Source: PALSA-612 sp035652235 (GTDB taxonomy: Bacteria; Actinomycetota; Thermoleophilia; Gaiellales; Gaiellaceae). From it: a stretch of DNA of 64,000 nt. Numbering within the stretch: position 1 is the first letter of the stretch; every line of letters begins with the position of its first letter. Below are positions 26,813-35,123 of the stretch, piece after piece. The position numbers were made by a program, and so were the translations under genes. The stretch covers positions 30,077 to 94,076 of the forward strand of contig DASREE010000040.1 in the NCBI GenBank assembly GCA_035652235.1, read 5' to 3'. The notes below the pieces were generated by a model that saw only the letters and a program-made list of their open reading frames with translations, had not been told where the DNA came from and did no database searches.

Positions 26813-27085
26813 ATGCGCTTCGTCGCCGTCGGCGACCTGATGCTGGACGTGCTCGTCTCCGGCAGCGGCAACGGCGCCGAGGTCGCCGTCTCGGCCGGCG
26901 GCTCGGCGGCGAACGCAGCCGTCTGGGCGGCCGCGCTCGGGGCGGAGGCCGTCGCCGCCGAGTTCCTGCTCGCGCTCGCAGCGGGCCGCACGGCGGTCGA
27001 GGCGCTCGCCGACGGCGCCGCCTGCGGCGGGCAGGTCGCTGCCTGCGGACGCGCCTGGCCCGGCCGCACTAGGGTGTCGCCGTGA
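26813..27085 (+). pseudogene. PfkB-family sugar kinase with a large internal deletion
   Basis: The 90-codon frame joins the beginning of a PfkB (ribokinase-like) kinase, MRFVAVGDLMLDVLV and SAGGSAANAAVWAAALGAE, directly to the end, AAEFLLALAAGRTAVEALA with a final Trp-Pro. A normal PfkB protein has about 290 residues; around 190 are missing between codons 46 and 50, including substrate lid, ATP site and the catalytic GAGD motif. It cannot be an active kinase. The last four bases overlap the GTG start of the next operon, and the surviving end carries that operon's -10 box. Confidence 0.7.
27070..27075 (+). promoter_or_regulatory. -10 box TAGGGT for the second molybdenum hydroxylase operon
   Basis: TAGGGT is followed by six bases and GTG 27082. 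It lies inside the last codons of the truncated kinase gene, so the operon keeps its own promoter there. Confidence 0.45.
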
Positions 27086-29382
27086 CCGTCGCCGTCGGAT
27101 CGGAGACGTGGGTCGGGCGCCCGCTGCCCCGGCTCGAGGACGAGGCGCTCCTGCTCGGCCTCGGGCGGTTCATGGACGACATCGATCCGGCCCCGCGCGC
27201 CGGCCACGCGGCGGTGCTCCGCTCGCAGCTCGCGCATGCCCGCATCGCCCGCCTCGATCCCTCGCCGGCGCTCGAGCTGCCCGGCGTGATCGGGGTGTTG
27301 ACGGGCGAGGAGGTCGTCGCCTCCTCGCGCCCGTTCCCGGCCGGCGTGGACAGCCCGGTGCCCTACTACGCGGCGGCCTCCGACACCGCCCGCTACGCGG
27401 GGGAGCCGCTCGCGGTCGTGGTCGCGCGCGACCGCTACACGGCGGAGGACGCCCTCGAGCTGATCGAGGTCGACTACGAGCCGCTCGACCCCGTTCTCGA
27501 CCCTCTCGAGGGGCTCGTCGTCTCCGACCGCTCGTTCTCCTACGGAGACCCGGACGGCGCGCTCGCCCGCGCCGACGTCGTCGTGCGTGACCGCTTCGCC
27601 TTCCCGCGCTGGACCTGCTGTCCCGTCGAGACGTACGGCGTCGTCTGCGACTGGGACGAGGCGACCGGCTCACTGACCGCCTGGGCCAACTTCCAGGGCC
27701 CGTTCACGCTGCACTCCGTGGCGGCCGCTGCGCTCGGCCTGCCGGGCTCCCGCCTGCGCCTCATCACCCCGCCCGACTCCGGTGGCAGCTTCGGCATCAA
27801 GGCGACGGTGTACGTGTACGTCGTGCTGATGGGGCTCGCCTCGCGCAAGCTCGGCATCCCCGTGCGCTGGACGGAGGACCGCCTCGAGCACCTCGCCGCG
27901 AGCTCGTCCGCGACCGGGCGCATGACCGAGCTCGAGGCCGGCTTCGCCGCCGACGGCGAGCTGCTCGCGCTCCGCTACGACGCGGTCGAGGACGTCGGCG
28001 CCTACGTGCGCGCTCCGGAGCCCGCGACGCTGTACCGGATGCACGGCTCCCTGTCCGGCGCCTACCGTGTCGCGAACGTCGCCGCCCGCAACCGCGTCGT
28101 GCTCACGAACCGCTGCCCCACCGGACTCAACCGGGGCTTCGGCGGCCCGCCCCTCTACCTCGCGCTCGAGCGAACGATGGACGTGGCCGCGCGCCGGCTC
28201 GGCCTCGATCCGGCAGAGCTCCGGCGGCGGAACCTCGTGCGCGCGGACGAGTTCCCCTACCGGACGCCGAGCGGCGGGTTGTACGACTCTGGGGACTACG
28301 AGGCGTGCCTCGACCGGGCGCTCGAGCTGGCGCGCTACGACGAGCGCCGCGTCGAGCAGCGCCAGGGCCGGCGGCGAGGCCGGCTGCTCGGCATCGGGCT
28401 GGCCTGCGTCGTCGAGCCGTCGATCTCAAACATGGGCTACATCACGCTCGCCCAGCCGGCGCACGAGCGCGCCCGGGCGCTGCCGAAGTCGGGCAACGCC
28501 GAGGGCGCGACGGTCAGCGTGTCGCCGCTCGGCGGGGTGACCGTGCGCGTGGCGACGACTCCGCAGGGGCAGGGGCATGCCACCGTCTGCGCGCAGATCG
28601 TCGCGGACGCGCTCGGCGTCCACCCGCACGAGGTCGACGTCATCACCGAGGTCGACACCTCGACGAGCGCATGGACGGTCGCCTCCGGCAACTACTCGTC
28701 ACGCTTCTCCGGCGTCGGCGCGGGCGCCGTCCACCTGGCAGCGCAGAAGGTGGCAGCCAAGGTGCAGGCGATCCGCGACCACCTCGGCGAGGGCTCGCTG
28801 TCGCTGCGGCGGGTGGCCGGGATCGCCCACTGGCACCCGGACGCGTTGCCGGAGGGGATGGAGCCGGGGCTGTACGAGACGGCGTTCTGCGCCGCGCCGA
28901 ACCTGGCGGCGCCCGGCGCGGACGACCGGGTCGCGTCGTCGGCCGCGCACGGGTTCATCGCCGACGTGGCGGTCGTCGAGGTCGACCCGGAGACCGGCGA
29001 GGTGACGGTGCTCGACTACGTGACCGTGCACGACGCGGGGCGGCTGCTGAACCCGCTGCTCGTGGACGGCCAGGTTCGCGGCGGCTTCGCGCACGGGGTC
29101 GCGCCCGCGCTGTTCGAGCGGCTCGTCTACGACGAGGACGGCAACCTGCTCACGGGCACGTTCATGGACTACCTGTGCCCGACCGGGCCCGACCTGCCGC
29201 CGCTGCGGATCGCCCACCTGGAGACCGCGTCGCCGTTCACGCCGCTCGGCGCCAAGGGGATCGGCGAGGGGAACACGATGAGCGTGCCGGCGGCGATCGC
29301 GAACGCCGTCGCCGACGCGCTCGGCCGCGACGACGTCGACATCCCGCTGACGCCCCCGCGCGTGTGGGAGCTCCTGTCGTGA
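27082..29382 (+). CDS. Xanthine dehydrogenase-family molybdenum-binding large subunit
   Basis: A 766-residue molybdopterin subunit. It begins WVGRPLPRLEDEALLLGLGR, has PPDSGGSFGIKATVYVYV at the cofactor site, TTPQGQGHATVCAQIVAD in the second domain and GAKGIGEGNTMSVP with the catalytic Glu. The loop equivalent to AYRCSFR/AYRGAGR reads TGLNRGFGG (about residues 347-355), so it is neither form I nor form II CODH. The substrate is unknown. First gene of large-FAD-2Fe2S-CoA ligase-hydratase, each of the first four joined by GTGA overlaps. Confidence 0.9.
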   Translation: MTVAVGSETWVGRPLPRLEDEALLLGLGRFMDDIDPAPRAGHAAVLRSQLAHARIARLDPSPALELPGVIGVLTGEEVVASSRPFPAGVDSPVPYYAAASDTARYAGEPLAVVVARDRYTAEDALELIEVDYEPLDPVLDPLEGLVVSDRSFSYGDPDGALARADVVVRDRFAFPRWTCCPVETYGVVCDWDEATGSLTAWANFQGPFTLHSVAAAALGLPGSRLRLITPPDSGGSFGIKATVYVYVVLMGLASRKLGIPVRWTEDRLEHLAASSSATGRMTELEAGFAADGELLALRYDAVEDVGAYVRAPEPATLYRMHGSLSGAYRVANVAARNRVVLTNRCPTGLNRGFGGPPLYLALERTMDVAARRLGLDPAELRRRNLVRADEFPYRTPSGGLYDSGDYEACLDRALELARYDERRVEQRQGRRRGRLLGIGLACVVEPSISNMGYITLAQPAHERARALPKSGNAEGATVSVSPLGGVTVRVATTPQGQGHATVCAQIVADALGVHPHEVDVITEVDTSTSAWTVASGNYSSRFSGVGAGAVHLAAQKVAAKVQAIRDHLGEGSLSLRRVAGIAHWHPDALPEGMEPGLYETAFCAAPNLAAPGADDRVASSAAHGFIADVAVVEVDPETGEVTVLDYVTVHDAGRLLNPLLVDGQVRGGFAHGVAPALFERLVYDEDGNLLTGTFMDYLCPTGPDLPPLRIAHLETASPFTPLGAKGIGEGNTMSVPAAIANAVADALGRDDVDIPLTPPRVWELLS

Positions 29383-30167
29383 AGCCCGCGCCGTTCCGCT
29401 ACGCGCGGCCGGAGACCGTCGAGGAGGCTGCCTCGCTCCTCGCCGAGCACGGCGACGAGGCGAAGGTGCTCGCGGGCGGGCAGAGCCTCGTGCCGATGCT
29501 GAACATGCGCATCGCGAGGCCGTCGCTGGTCGTGGACGCGAACAGGCTGCCGCTCGACGGCATCGCGGAGGAGAACGGCTCGTGGCGCGTCGGCGCGCTC
29601 GTGCGTCAGGCCGACCCGCGCCTGCTCGAGCACCCGCTGCTCGCCGAGGCGATCCCCTTCGTCGGCCACTTCGCGACGCGCAACCGGGGTACGGTCGGGG
29701 GCTCGATCGCCCACGCCGACGCGGCCGCGGAGCTTCCCGTCTGCCTCACGCTCCTCGGCGGCGCCGCCGTCACGAGCTCCGGGCGGACGATCCCGGCGCA
29801 GGAGCTCTTCGTCACGCACTTCACCACCTCCCTCGAGCCGGACGAGCTGCTCGTCGCCACGCTGTGGCCCCGGCCGGCCGCGGGCTTCGGCTACGCCTTC
29901 GCCGAGCTCGCGCAGCGCCGCGGCGACTACGCCCTGTGCATGGCCGCGGCGGCGGCGGGGCCCCGCGGAGAGCTCCGCGTCGCGCTCGGCGCGGTCGTCG
30001 ACCGGCCGACGGTCGTCGACGTCGATCCGGACGCGCCCGGCCGCTCGGCGGCCGCGCAGGTGGAGCCGTTCGGCAACCTGCACGCATCGGCGAGGTACCT
30101 CAGGCATCTCGCCGGCGTCCTGGTCGAGCGTGCGGTGGCGCGGGCGCGGGAGCGTGCGCGGCCGTGA
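29379..30167 (+). CDS. Molybdenum hydroxylase FAD subunit
   Basis: A 262-residue subunit beginning MKPAPFRYARPETVEEAASL from a GTG that overlaps the large-subunit stop (GTGA). FAD contacts are KVLAGGQSLVPMLNMR and RNRGTVGGSIAHADAAAELP. It lacks the extra cysteine-rich loop that carries a [4Fe-4S] cluster in the FAD subunit of 4-hydroxybenzoyl-CoA reductase, so a dehydroxylating CoA reductase is unlikely. It passes electrons from the [2Fe-2S] subunit to an acceptor. Confidence 0.88.
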   Translation: MKPAPFRYARPETVEEAASLLAEHGDEAKVLAGGQSLVPMLNMRIARPSLVVDANRLPLDGIAEENGSWRVGALVRQADPRLLEHPLLAEAIPFVGHFATRNRGTVGGSIAHADAAAELPVCLTLLGGAAVTSSGRTIPAQELFVTHFTTSLEPDELLVATLWPRPAAGFGYAFAELAQRRGDYALCMAAAAAGPRGELRVALGAVVDRPTVVDVDPDAPGRSAAAQVEPFGNLHASARYLRHLAGVLVERAVARARERARP

Positions 30168-30619
30168 TCGACGTGGTCGTGAAAGTCAACGGGCACGAGC
30201 GGCGCGAGGCACTCGAGCCGCGCCTGCTCCTGTCCGACTTCCTGCGCCACACCCTGGGGCTGACCGGCACGCACGTCGGCTGCGAGCACGGCGTCTGCGG
30301 CGCCTGCACCGTCCTCCTCGACGGGGTGGCCGTCCGCTCGTGCCTCCTGCTGGCCGTGCAGGCAGACGGCGCCGAGATCGTCACCGTCGAGGGGCTCGCC
30401 GGCAACGGGGAGCTGAACGCCCTCCAGGCGGCGTTCCGCGAGCACCATGCCCTCCAGTGCGGCTTCTGCACGCCCGGGATCCTTCTGGCGGCGACGGACC
30501 TCCTCGCCCGCGGCACGCCGACGCGCGAGCAGATCGTCGATCTCCTCTCCGGGCACCTCTGCCGCTGCACCGGCTACGAGTCGATCGTGGAGGCCATCGC
30601 ACAGGCGGCGGGAACGTGA
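30164..30619 (+). CDS. Molybdenum hydroxylase [2Fe-2S] subunit
   Basis: A 151-residue subunit starting at a GTG that overlaps the FAD-subunit stop. The first cluster motif is VGCEHGVCGACTVLLDG with Cys in RSCLLLA, and the second is CGFCTPG with CRCTGY. Length and spacing are standard. Its gene also overlaps the CoA ligase downstream by GTGA, so hydroxylase and ligase are translated together. Confidence 0.9.
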   Translation: MIDVVVKVNGHERREALEPRLLLSDFLRHTLGLTGTHVGCEHGVCGACTVLLDGVAVRSCLLLAVQADGAEIVTVEGLAGNGELNALQAAFREHHALQCGFCTPGILLAATDLLARGTPTREQIVDLLSGHLCRCTGYESIVEAIAQAAGT

Positions 30620-32010
30620 ACCTCGCGCTCTCGCTGCTCGCGATGGCCGAGCGCCGCCCGGAAGCCGAGGCGGTGGTCGACGGCGACGTCCGGCTGACGT
30701 ACGCGGAGCTCCGCGAGCGCGCGGCGCGGCTGGCCGGCGGGCTCGCCGAGCGCGGCGTGGCCACGGGCGACCGGGTCGCCGCCGTCGTCCGCTGCCGCCG
30801 CCAGTCGGTCGAGCTGTACTGGGCCTGCCAGTGGCTCGGCGCGACCTTCGTCCCGCTCTCGCACCGCGTCTCGCAGGCCGACCTCGACTACTGCCGGGCC
30901 GACTGCGGCGCGAAGGCCTGGTTCGACGTCGACGTCGACCTCGAGCCCCTCTACGGCGACGAGCACCCGGGGGCACTCGACCGCGACGAGCGCGAGGAGA
31001 GCCTGATGCTGTACACGTCCGGGACGACCGGCCGGCCGAAGGGCGTGCCGCGGTCGCACCGGGCCGACCGGGCCGGCGGCCTGTCGCAGGCGCTCCAGCA
31101 CGGCTACCGCCACGGCGACCGCACGCTCGGCGTGATGCCGCTCTACCACACGATGGGCGTGCACTCGCTGATCGCCATGTCGCTGATCGGCGGCTGCTAC
31201 GTCTGCCAACCGGACTGGGACGCGGGCGAGGCGCTGCGGCTGATCGAGCGCGAGCGGATCACGTCCCTGTACCTCGCCCCCACGCTCTTCCACGACCTCG
31301 TCGTCCACCCGGCGAGGGCCGACCACGACCTGTCCTCCGTCGAAACGCTCGCGTACGCCGGAGCGGCGATGACGAGCGCCCTCGTCGAGCGTTGCGTCCA
31401 GGCGTTCTCGCCGCGGCTGTTCGTCAACCACTACGGCTCGACCGAGATCTACACGTTCTCCGTCCACCGGGACCAGGCCGCCAAGCCAGGCTGCGCCGGA
31501 CGCGCGTCGGTGAACGCCCGCCTCAGGCTGGACGAGAACGGCGAGATCCTCTGCCACATGAGCTCCGACGAGGCGTTCACCGGCTACTGGAACCGCCCCG
31601 ACGCCGACGCGAAGGCGATCGCCGACGGCTGGTACCGGACGGGCGACGTGGGCCAGCTCGACGAGGACGGCGACCTGTGGATCGTCGGACGCGTCGACGA
31701 CATGATCATCTCCGGCGGGGAGAACATCCACCCCCTGGAGGTGGAGGAGGTGCTCGCACGCCACCCGGGCGTGCGCGAGGTCGCCGTGATCGGCGCGCCG
31801 GACGAGCGGCTCGGCCAGCGGGTCGTGGCCGTCGTCGTCGCGGCGGAGACCGGTCTCGACGCCGACGCCCTCGACCGCTGGTGCCTCGACTCACCCACGC
31901 TCGCCCGCTTCAAGCGCCCGCGCGAGTACCGCTTCGTCGACGCGCTTCCGAAGAGCCCGTCTGGGAAGATCCTGCGGCGCATGCTGCGCGAGGAGGCTGC
32001 ATCCCGGTGA
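30616..32010 (+). CDS. AMP-forming acyl-CoA ligase
   Basis: A 464-residue ANL-superfamily ligase. The motifs are LYTSGTTGRPKGVPRSH (ATP loop), NHYGSTEIY, GWYRTGDVGQLDEDGD and KSPSGKILRRML with the C-terminal catalytic Lys. It is shorter than usual (about 510) with compact N-terminal domain. It probably activates a carboxylic acid with ATP and CoA. Because its start overlaps the last hydroxylase gene and an enoyl-CoA hydratase follows, the natural substrate may be the hydroxylase product or precursor, for example an aromatic or heteroaromatic acid. This is inference. Confidence 0.85.
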   Translation: MNLALSLLAMAERRPEAEAVVDGDVRLTYAELRERAARLAGGLAERGVATGDRVAAVVRCRRQSVELYWACQWLGATFVPLSHRVSQADLDYCRADCGAKAWFDVDVDLEPLYGDEHPGALDRDEREESLMLYTSGTTGRPKGVPRSHRADRAGGLSQALQHGYRHGDRTLGVMPLYHTMGVHSLIAMSLIGGCYVCQPDWDAGEALRLIERERITSLYLAPTLFHDLVVHPARADHDLSSVETLAYAGAAMTSALVERCVQAFSPRLFVNHYGSTEIYTFSVHRDQAAKPGCAGRASVNARLRLDENGEILCHMSSDEAFTGYWNRPDADAKAIADGWYRTGDVGQLDEDGDLWIVGRVDDMIISGGENIHPLEVEEVLARHPGVREVAVIGAPDERLGQRVVAVVVAAETGLDADALDRWCLDSPTLARFKRPREYRFVDALPKSPSGKILRRMLREEAASR

Positions 32011-32041
32011 GGACGTCGTCGGTGCGCGAGGAGACGGCCGC

Positions 32042-32824
32042 GTGCCGGTAACGGCGCAGGACGGCTTTCGCGTCGAGCGGGACGCGGCCAGCGGCGTCGC
32101 CACGATCACGCTCGACGTCCCCGGCAAGCTCAACCGGGTCCCGCTCGCTGCGCGCAGGCTGCTCGCAGACGTGTTCGCCGAGATCGGGGACGACGAGGGG
32201 GTCCGCGCGATCGTGCTGACCGGAGCGGGCGGCACGTTCACGGCCGGCGGGGACATCGCCGCCTTCCTCGGGGCGACGCCCGAGGAGCTCTCCCGACTCG
32301 CCTGGAACGTCGCCGCGCCGGAGCGCTGCCCGAAGCCCGTCGTGGCGCGGATCGAGGGCTACTGCCTCGGCGTCGGCCTCGAGCTCGCGCTCGCGTGCGA
32401 CTTCCGTGTCTGCTCCGACGACGCCCAGCTCGGCTTGCCGGAGGTCGGGCTCGGGATGATTCCCGGCTCCGGCGGGACGCAGCGCCTGGCCAGGCTGGCC
32501 GGTCTCGGTCGCGCGAAGGACGTGATCATGCGGCGACGGCGGATCACGGCCGAGGAGGCGCTCGCCTGGGGGCTCGTGTCCGCGGTCGCGCCCGCCGCCG
32601 AGCTGGACAGCGCCGTGGCCGAGATCCTCGGCGACCTGGCCGGAGTCTCGCCGCTCGCGCTCGCCGTCGCGAAGCGCGTCCTCAACCACGTCTACGACGG
32701 GCCGCTCCAGCTCGGGCTCGAGGTCGAGGGCTTCGCCTACGGGATGCTCCGCTCGACGCAGGACTTCCGCGAGGGCGTCGAGGCGTTCGTCGAGAAGCGC
32801 GCCCCCCGCTTCGAAGGACGCTAG
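32042..32824 (+). CDS. Enoyl-CoA hydratase/isomerase-family protein
   Basis: A 260-residue crotonase-fold protein with the oxyanion segment TFTAGGDIAAFLG, then YCLGVGLELALACDF and LPEVGLGMIPGSGGTQRLA. Both catalytic glutamates of true hydratases (in GLEL and LPEVG) are present, so water addition to an enoyl- or dienoyl-CoA is plausible. GTG start 31 bases after the ligase stop. It ends the operon; the DNA after it is a scar of mobile-element remnants. Confidence 0.87.
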   Translation: MPVTAQDGFRVERDAASGVATITLDVPGKLNRVPLAARRLLADVFAEIGDDEGVRAIVLTGAGGTFTAGGDIAAFLGATPEELSRLAWNVAAPERCPKPVVARIEGYCLGVGLELALACDFRVCSDDAQLGLPEVGLGMIPGSGGTQRLARLAGLGRAKDVIMRRRRITAEEALAWGLVSAVAPAAELDSAVAEILGDLAGVSPLALAVAKRVLNHVYDGPLQLGLEVEGFAYGMLRSTQDFREGVEAFVEKRAPRFEGR

Positions 32825-32898
32825 CTTACCGCGGCTGGAGGCCCTCAGGAGGAATAGCCTGGCTGGGTCTTACAGCTAGCCACGTTGTTCTCGGCGCC

Positions 32899-33096
32899 CA
32901 GAGCTTCGTGGCGACGATGGTGCGGACGGTCTTCGCCCAGCCCGACGCGCAGACGGTGCACGAGCAGCACCGACGGATCGTCGACCAGCTCGCCACGCGC
33001 TTCCCCGAGGCAGCGACGCTGCTCGAGGAGGCGGCGCCGGGCCTGCTCGCCTTCACCGCCTTTCCGAAGGAGCACTGGCGGCAGTTGTGGTCGACG
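32899..33096 (+). pseudogene. IS256-family transposase fragment
   Basis: In one open frame the text FVATMVRTVFAQPDAQTV, then PGLLAFTAFPKEHWRQLWST matches the C-terminal third of IS256 (Mutator-type) transposases, which continue WS(N/T)NPLERLN. Here similarity ends abruptly after WST, and no upstream part (catalytic Asp residues) is found, so about 66 codons survive. The element is dead. It stands 75 bases after the hydratase gene. Confidence 0.75.
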
Positions 33097-33104
33097 GATG
33101 AAAG

Positions 33105-33130
33105 TGTCAAGGATGCATGTCAAGGGTGCG
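33105..33130. repeat. Tandem 13-base repeat TGTCAAGGRTGCR
   Basis: TGTCAAGGATGCA is followed at once by TGTCAAGGGTGCG (two mismatches). It begins nine bases after the IS256 similarity stops, so it could mark the end of a second element inserted there. Such clustered short repeats occur at ends of IS21-type elements. Confidence 0.5.
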
Positions 33131-33367
33131 AGTCGGGCCGGCGAGGTCGGTTTCGGACGATGGATTGGTTGCGGCGGGCGCCCGGAGGGGCTGAGAGCGG
33201 CTCCTCTGGCCTCGAATTTCTCGGCGATCGCTGTGTTCGGGCAGGCGAGGCCTCTGATCGGCCAGGATCGGCGCGACGACGGGTGCTGTCAGCGCCCTCG
33301 ATGGGCGTTAGGCTTGTTGTGGGCGCGGGTGACCCCGGACCGAAGAGCGGGGCATCGGGGATGGTCT

Positions 33368-33421
33368 CGTGAGGGCGAGCCGGTCCCGGTCGAGATCGAG
33401 CGCGTCACCGTCTCGACGTGA
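33368..33421 (+). pseudogene. HicB antitoxin C-terminal remnant
   Basis: Seventeen codons encoding EGEPVPVEIERVTV then stop, the sort of tail seen at the end of HicB-type antitoxins (G-E-P-V/I-P). The stop overlaps the hicA start by GTGA, as in intact hicBA operons. The part upstream is lost and replaced by unassigned DNA 33131-33367, in which I see no gene. Confidence 0.45.
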
Positions 33422-33755
33422 CGCCGCGGCTACCGGCGGTGACGCCGCGGCAAGCGGTGCGCGCGCTGGAGCGGTGCGGCTGGGAGCTCGATCGAGTCAA
33501 GGGAACCACCACGTGTTCCGTCACCCACAGCAGCGGCACCGCGTGGTCGTGCCGATGCACGCCCGCGACCTTGCCAGAGGGACGCTCAACGCGATCATCG
33601 AAGCGTCGGGCGTGGGTCGCGAGGAGTTCCTGAAGCTGCTCCGACTCCGCGGGCGCGGCGGCCGCGGCGCTGACGCCTCGGGGTCACGGCTCAAGTCCGA
33701 GCCCAGGCGGCTCACGTTCGAGCGTTCGCCGGCCAGGCGGTTCCGGCCTTCGTGA
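33418..33755 (+). pseudogene. hicA: HicA (YcfA-like) mRNA interferase, frameshifted
   Basis: The first frame gives LPAVTPRQAVRALERCGWEL and DRVKG; the next frame continues NHHVFRHPQQRHRVVVPMH then GTLNAIIEASGVGREEFLKL. Together these are a HicA double-stranded-RNA-binding-like toxin, with the catalytic His in GNHHVF. The switch lies in the GGG at 33501-33503; one added G restores the frame. The frame after FLKLL runs on for about 30 codons, longer than usual. HicA cleaves mRNA and is neutralised by HicB, which is also truncated here. Confidence 0.65.
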
Positions 33756-33885
33756 TCGAGTCCGTGTCAGCTCGCCGCCATCACGATCTGGCGGCGGCAT
33801 GCGAGGTGCCTTGGGCGGTGTTCGTGCCAGATGCCTGCGCTTCTCGTCGATCCCTCGGAGCACGGTCTCCCGGAACAAATTACCC

Positions 33886-33929
33886 GTGGCCATGAGAAAG
33901 TCCCCACTTGTGGCCATGAGGAAGTCCCC
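33886..33929. repeat. Direct 20-base repeats GTGGCCATGAGRAAGTCCCC, period 24
   Basis: Copies at 33886-33905 and 33910-33929 differ by one base. Two further GGTCATGGCCC words follow at 33958-33981, running into the amidase end. The layout resembles the multiple terminal repeats of IS21-family elements. The region 33756-33974 has no gene. Confidence 0.7.
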
Positions 33930-33974
33930 GGTCTTGGTCTGATCTGATCTGACGCCGGGTCATGGCCCCGCGGG

Positions 33975-35123
33975 TCATGGCCCTCGTTCCCAGGCCAGGC
34001 CGGCGGCGAGAACCGTCTCGTCGTGCGGGGCGATGAGCTGCATGTTCCCGATCGCGAGGCCGGCCCAGCCGATGAGGTTCACCCAGCGCAGGAAGGAGGA
34101 GAAGGCGAGCCGCACCTCGAGCTCGTCCGCGTCCTCCGGCGGCAGCTCGACGGCGAAGCAGGGACTCGCATACAGGTCGACGTCCGGCCGGTAGCGCCGC
34201 CACTCGTCGATCGCGCGGTACGCGTCCGAGGCCTCCTCGTCCGTCGTCCGCAGCGCGAGCTCGAGCTTGCTGCGGCAGAGGTGGGAGTACTCGTCGGCGC
34301 GGCTCGGGAAGGTGGCACGGTGGGAGTGGAGCGCCTCCCGGTTGAAGAGCGGCCACGTGTTCGCCGTCGGCTCGGGAACGGCCGCCTCCACCACCGTCGC
34401 CCCGAGCCGCTCGAGGTCCGCGACCCAGGCCTCGGCCGCGTCGCTCGTCTCCGTCTCACGGCCGTCGCCGACCCCGGGCGGCCGGCGAAGGAGCCCGACC
34501 CTGCACCCGTCCAGCCCCGGCTCCGGCACCGGCTTCCCGGTCAACACCGACCAGACGAGCGCGACATCCGCCACCGTCCGCGCCATCGGCCCAACCGTGT
34601 CCAGCGTCGGGCAAAGCGGGAAGACGCCCTCGGTCGAGACCGAGCCCCACCGCGGCTTCAGCCCGACGGTGCCACAGCACGCCGACGGCAGCCGAATCGA
34701 GCAGCCGGTGTCGGTACCGAGCCCGAGGTCGCAGAGCCCTGCCGCAAGCGCGGCCGCGTTGCCGGCGCTCGAGCCACCCGTCGTCTTCCCCGGCGCGGCC
34801 GGGTTGTGCACCGTCCCGTACCACGGGTTCTGGCCCATCACGGCCCAGGCGAACTCGGGCAGATTCGCCTTCCCCACCATCACCGCCCCCGCCTCGAGCA
34901 GCCGCTCGACGGCCGGCGCCGTCCGCTCCGGCACGTGCCGGCCGTAGATCCGCGAGCCGTACGTCGTACGTACGCCCGCGGTGTCGATCAGATCCTTGAC
35001 GAGCAGCGTCCGGCCGGAGAGCGGCCCGGAGGCGCGCGCGTACGGCTGCTCAACCCAGGTGATGACCGCGTTGTACGGGTCGCGGCTCGCCGACCCGCCG
35101 GCGTCCGCCGGATCGCCGTTCAT
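33975..35123 (-). CDS. Amidase-signature family hydrolase
   Basis: A 382-residue amidase. The catalytic triad can be placed: Lys in LLVKDLIDTAG, Ser in TTGGSSAGNAAALA and the nucleophile Ser in GLGTDTGCSIRLPSA. TGCSIR replaces the usual TGGSIR (Gly to Cys next to the nucleophile). The family hydrolyses carboxamides, including amino-acid amides and small aliphatic or aromatic amides. It is shorter than most members (about 450-500). Last gene of a minus-strand operon; its start overlaps the RidA gene by ATGA. Confidence 0.87.
   Translation of the reverse strand: MNGDPADAGGSASRDPYNAVITWVEQPYARASGPLSGRTLLVKDLIDTAGVRTTYGSRIYGRHVPERTAPAVERLLEAGAVMVGKANLPEFAWAVMGQNPWYGTVHNPAAPGKTTGGSSAGNAAALAAGLCDLGLGTDTGCSIRLPSACCGTVGLKPRWGSVSTEGVFPLCPTLDTVGPMARTVADVALVWSVLTGKPVPEPGLDGCRVGLLRRPPGVGDGRETETSDAAEAWVADLERLGATVVEAAVPEPTANTWPLFNREALHSHRATFPSRADEYSHLCRSKLELALRTTDEEASDAYRAIDEWRRYRPDVDLYASPCFAVELPPEDADELEVRLAFSSFLRWVNLIGWAGLAIGNMQLIAPHDETVLAAGLAWERGP

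Noticed and set aside
27082..30619. 4-hydroxybenzoyl-CoA reductase (hcrABC) because of the adjacent CoA ligase
   Set aside because: The FAD subunit has no extra cysteine-rich [4Fe-4S] loop and the gene order differs.
32826..33123. Minus-strand frame opposite the IS256 remnant
   Set aside because: No recognisable protein; the opposite strand carries clear IS256 similarity.
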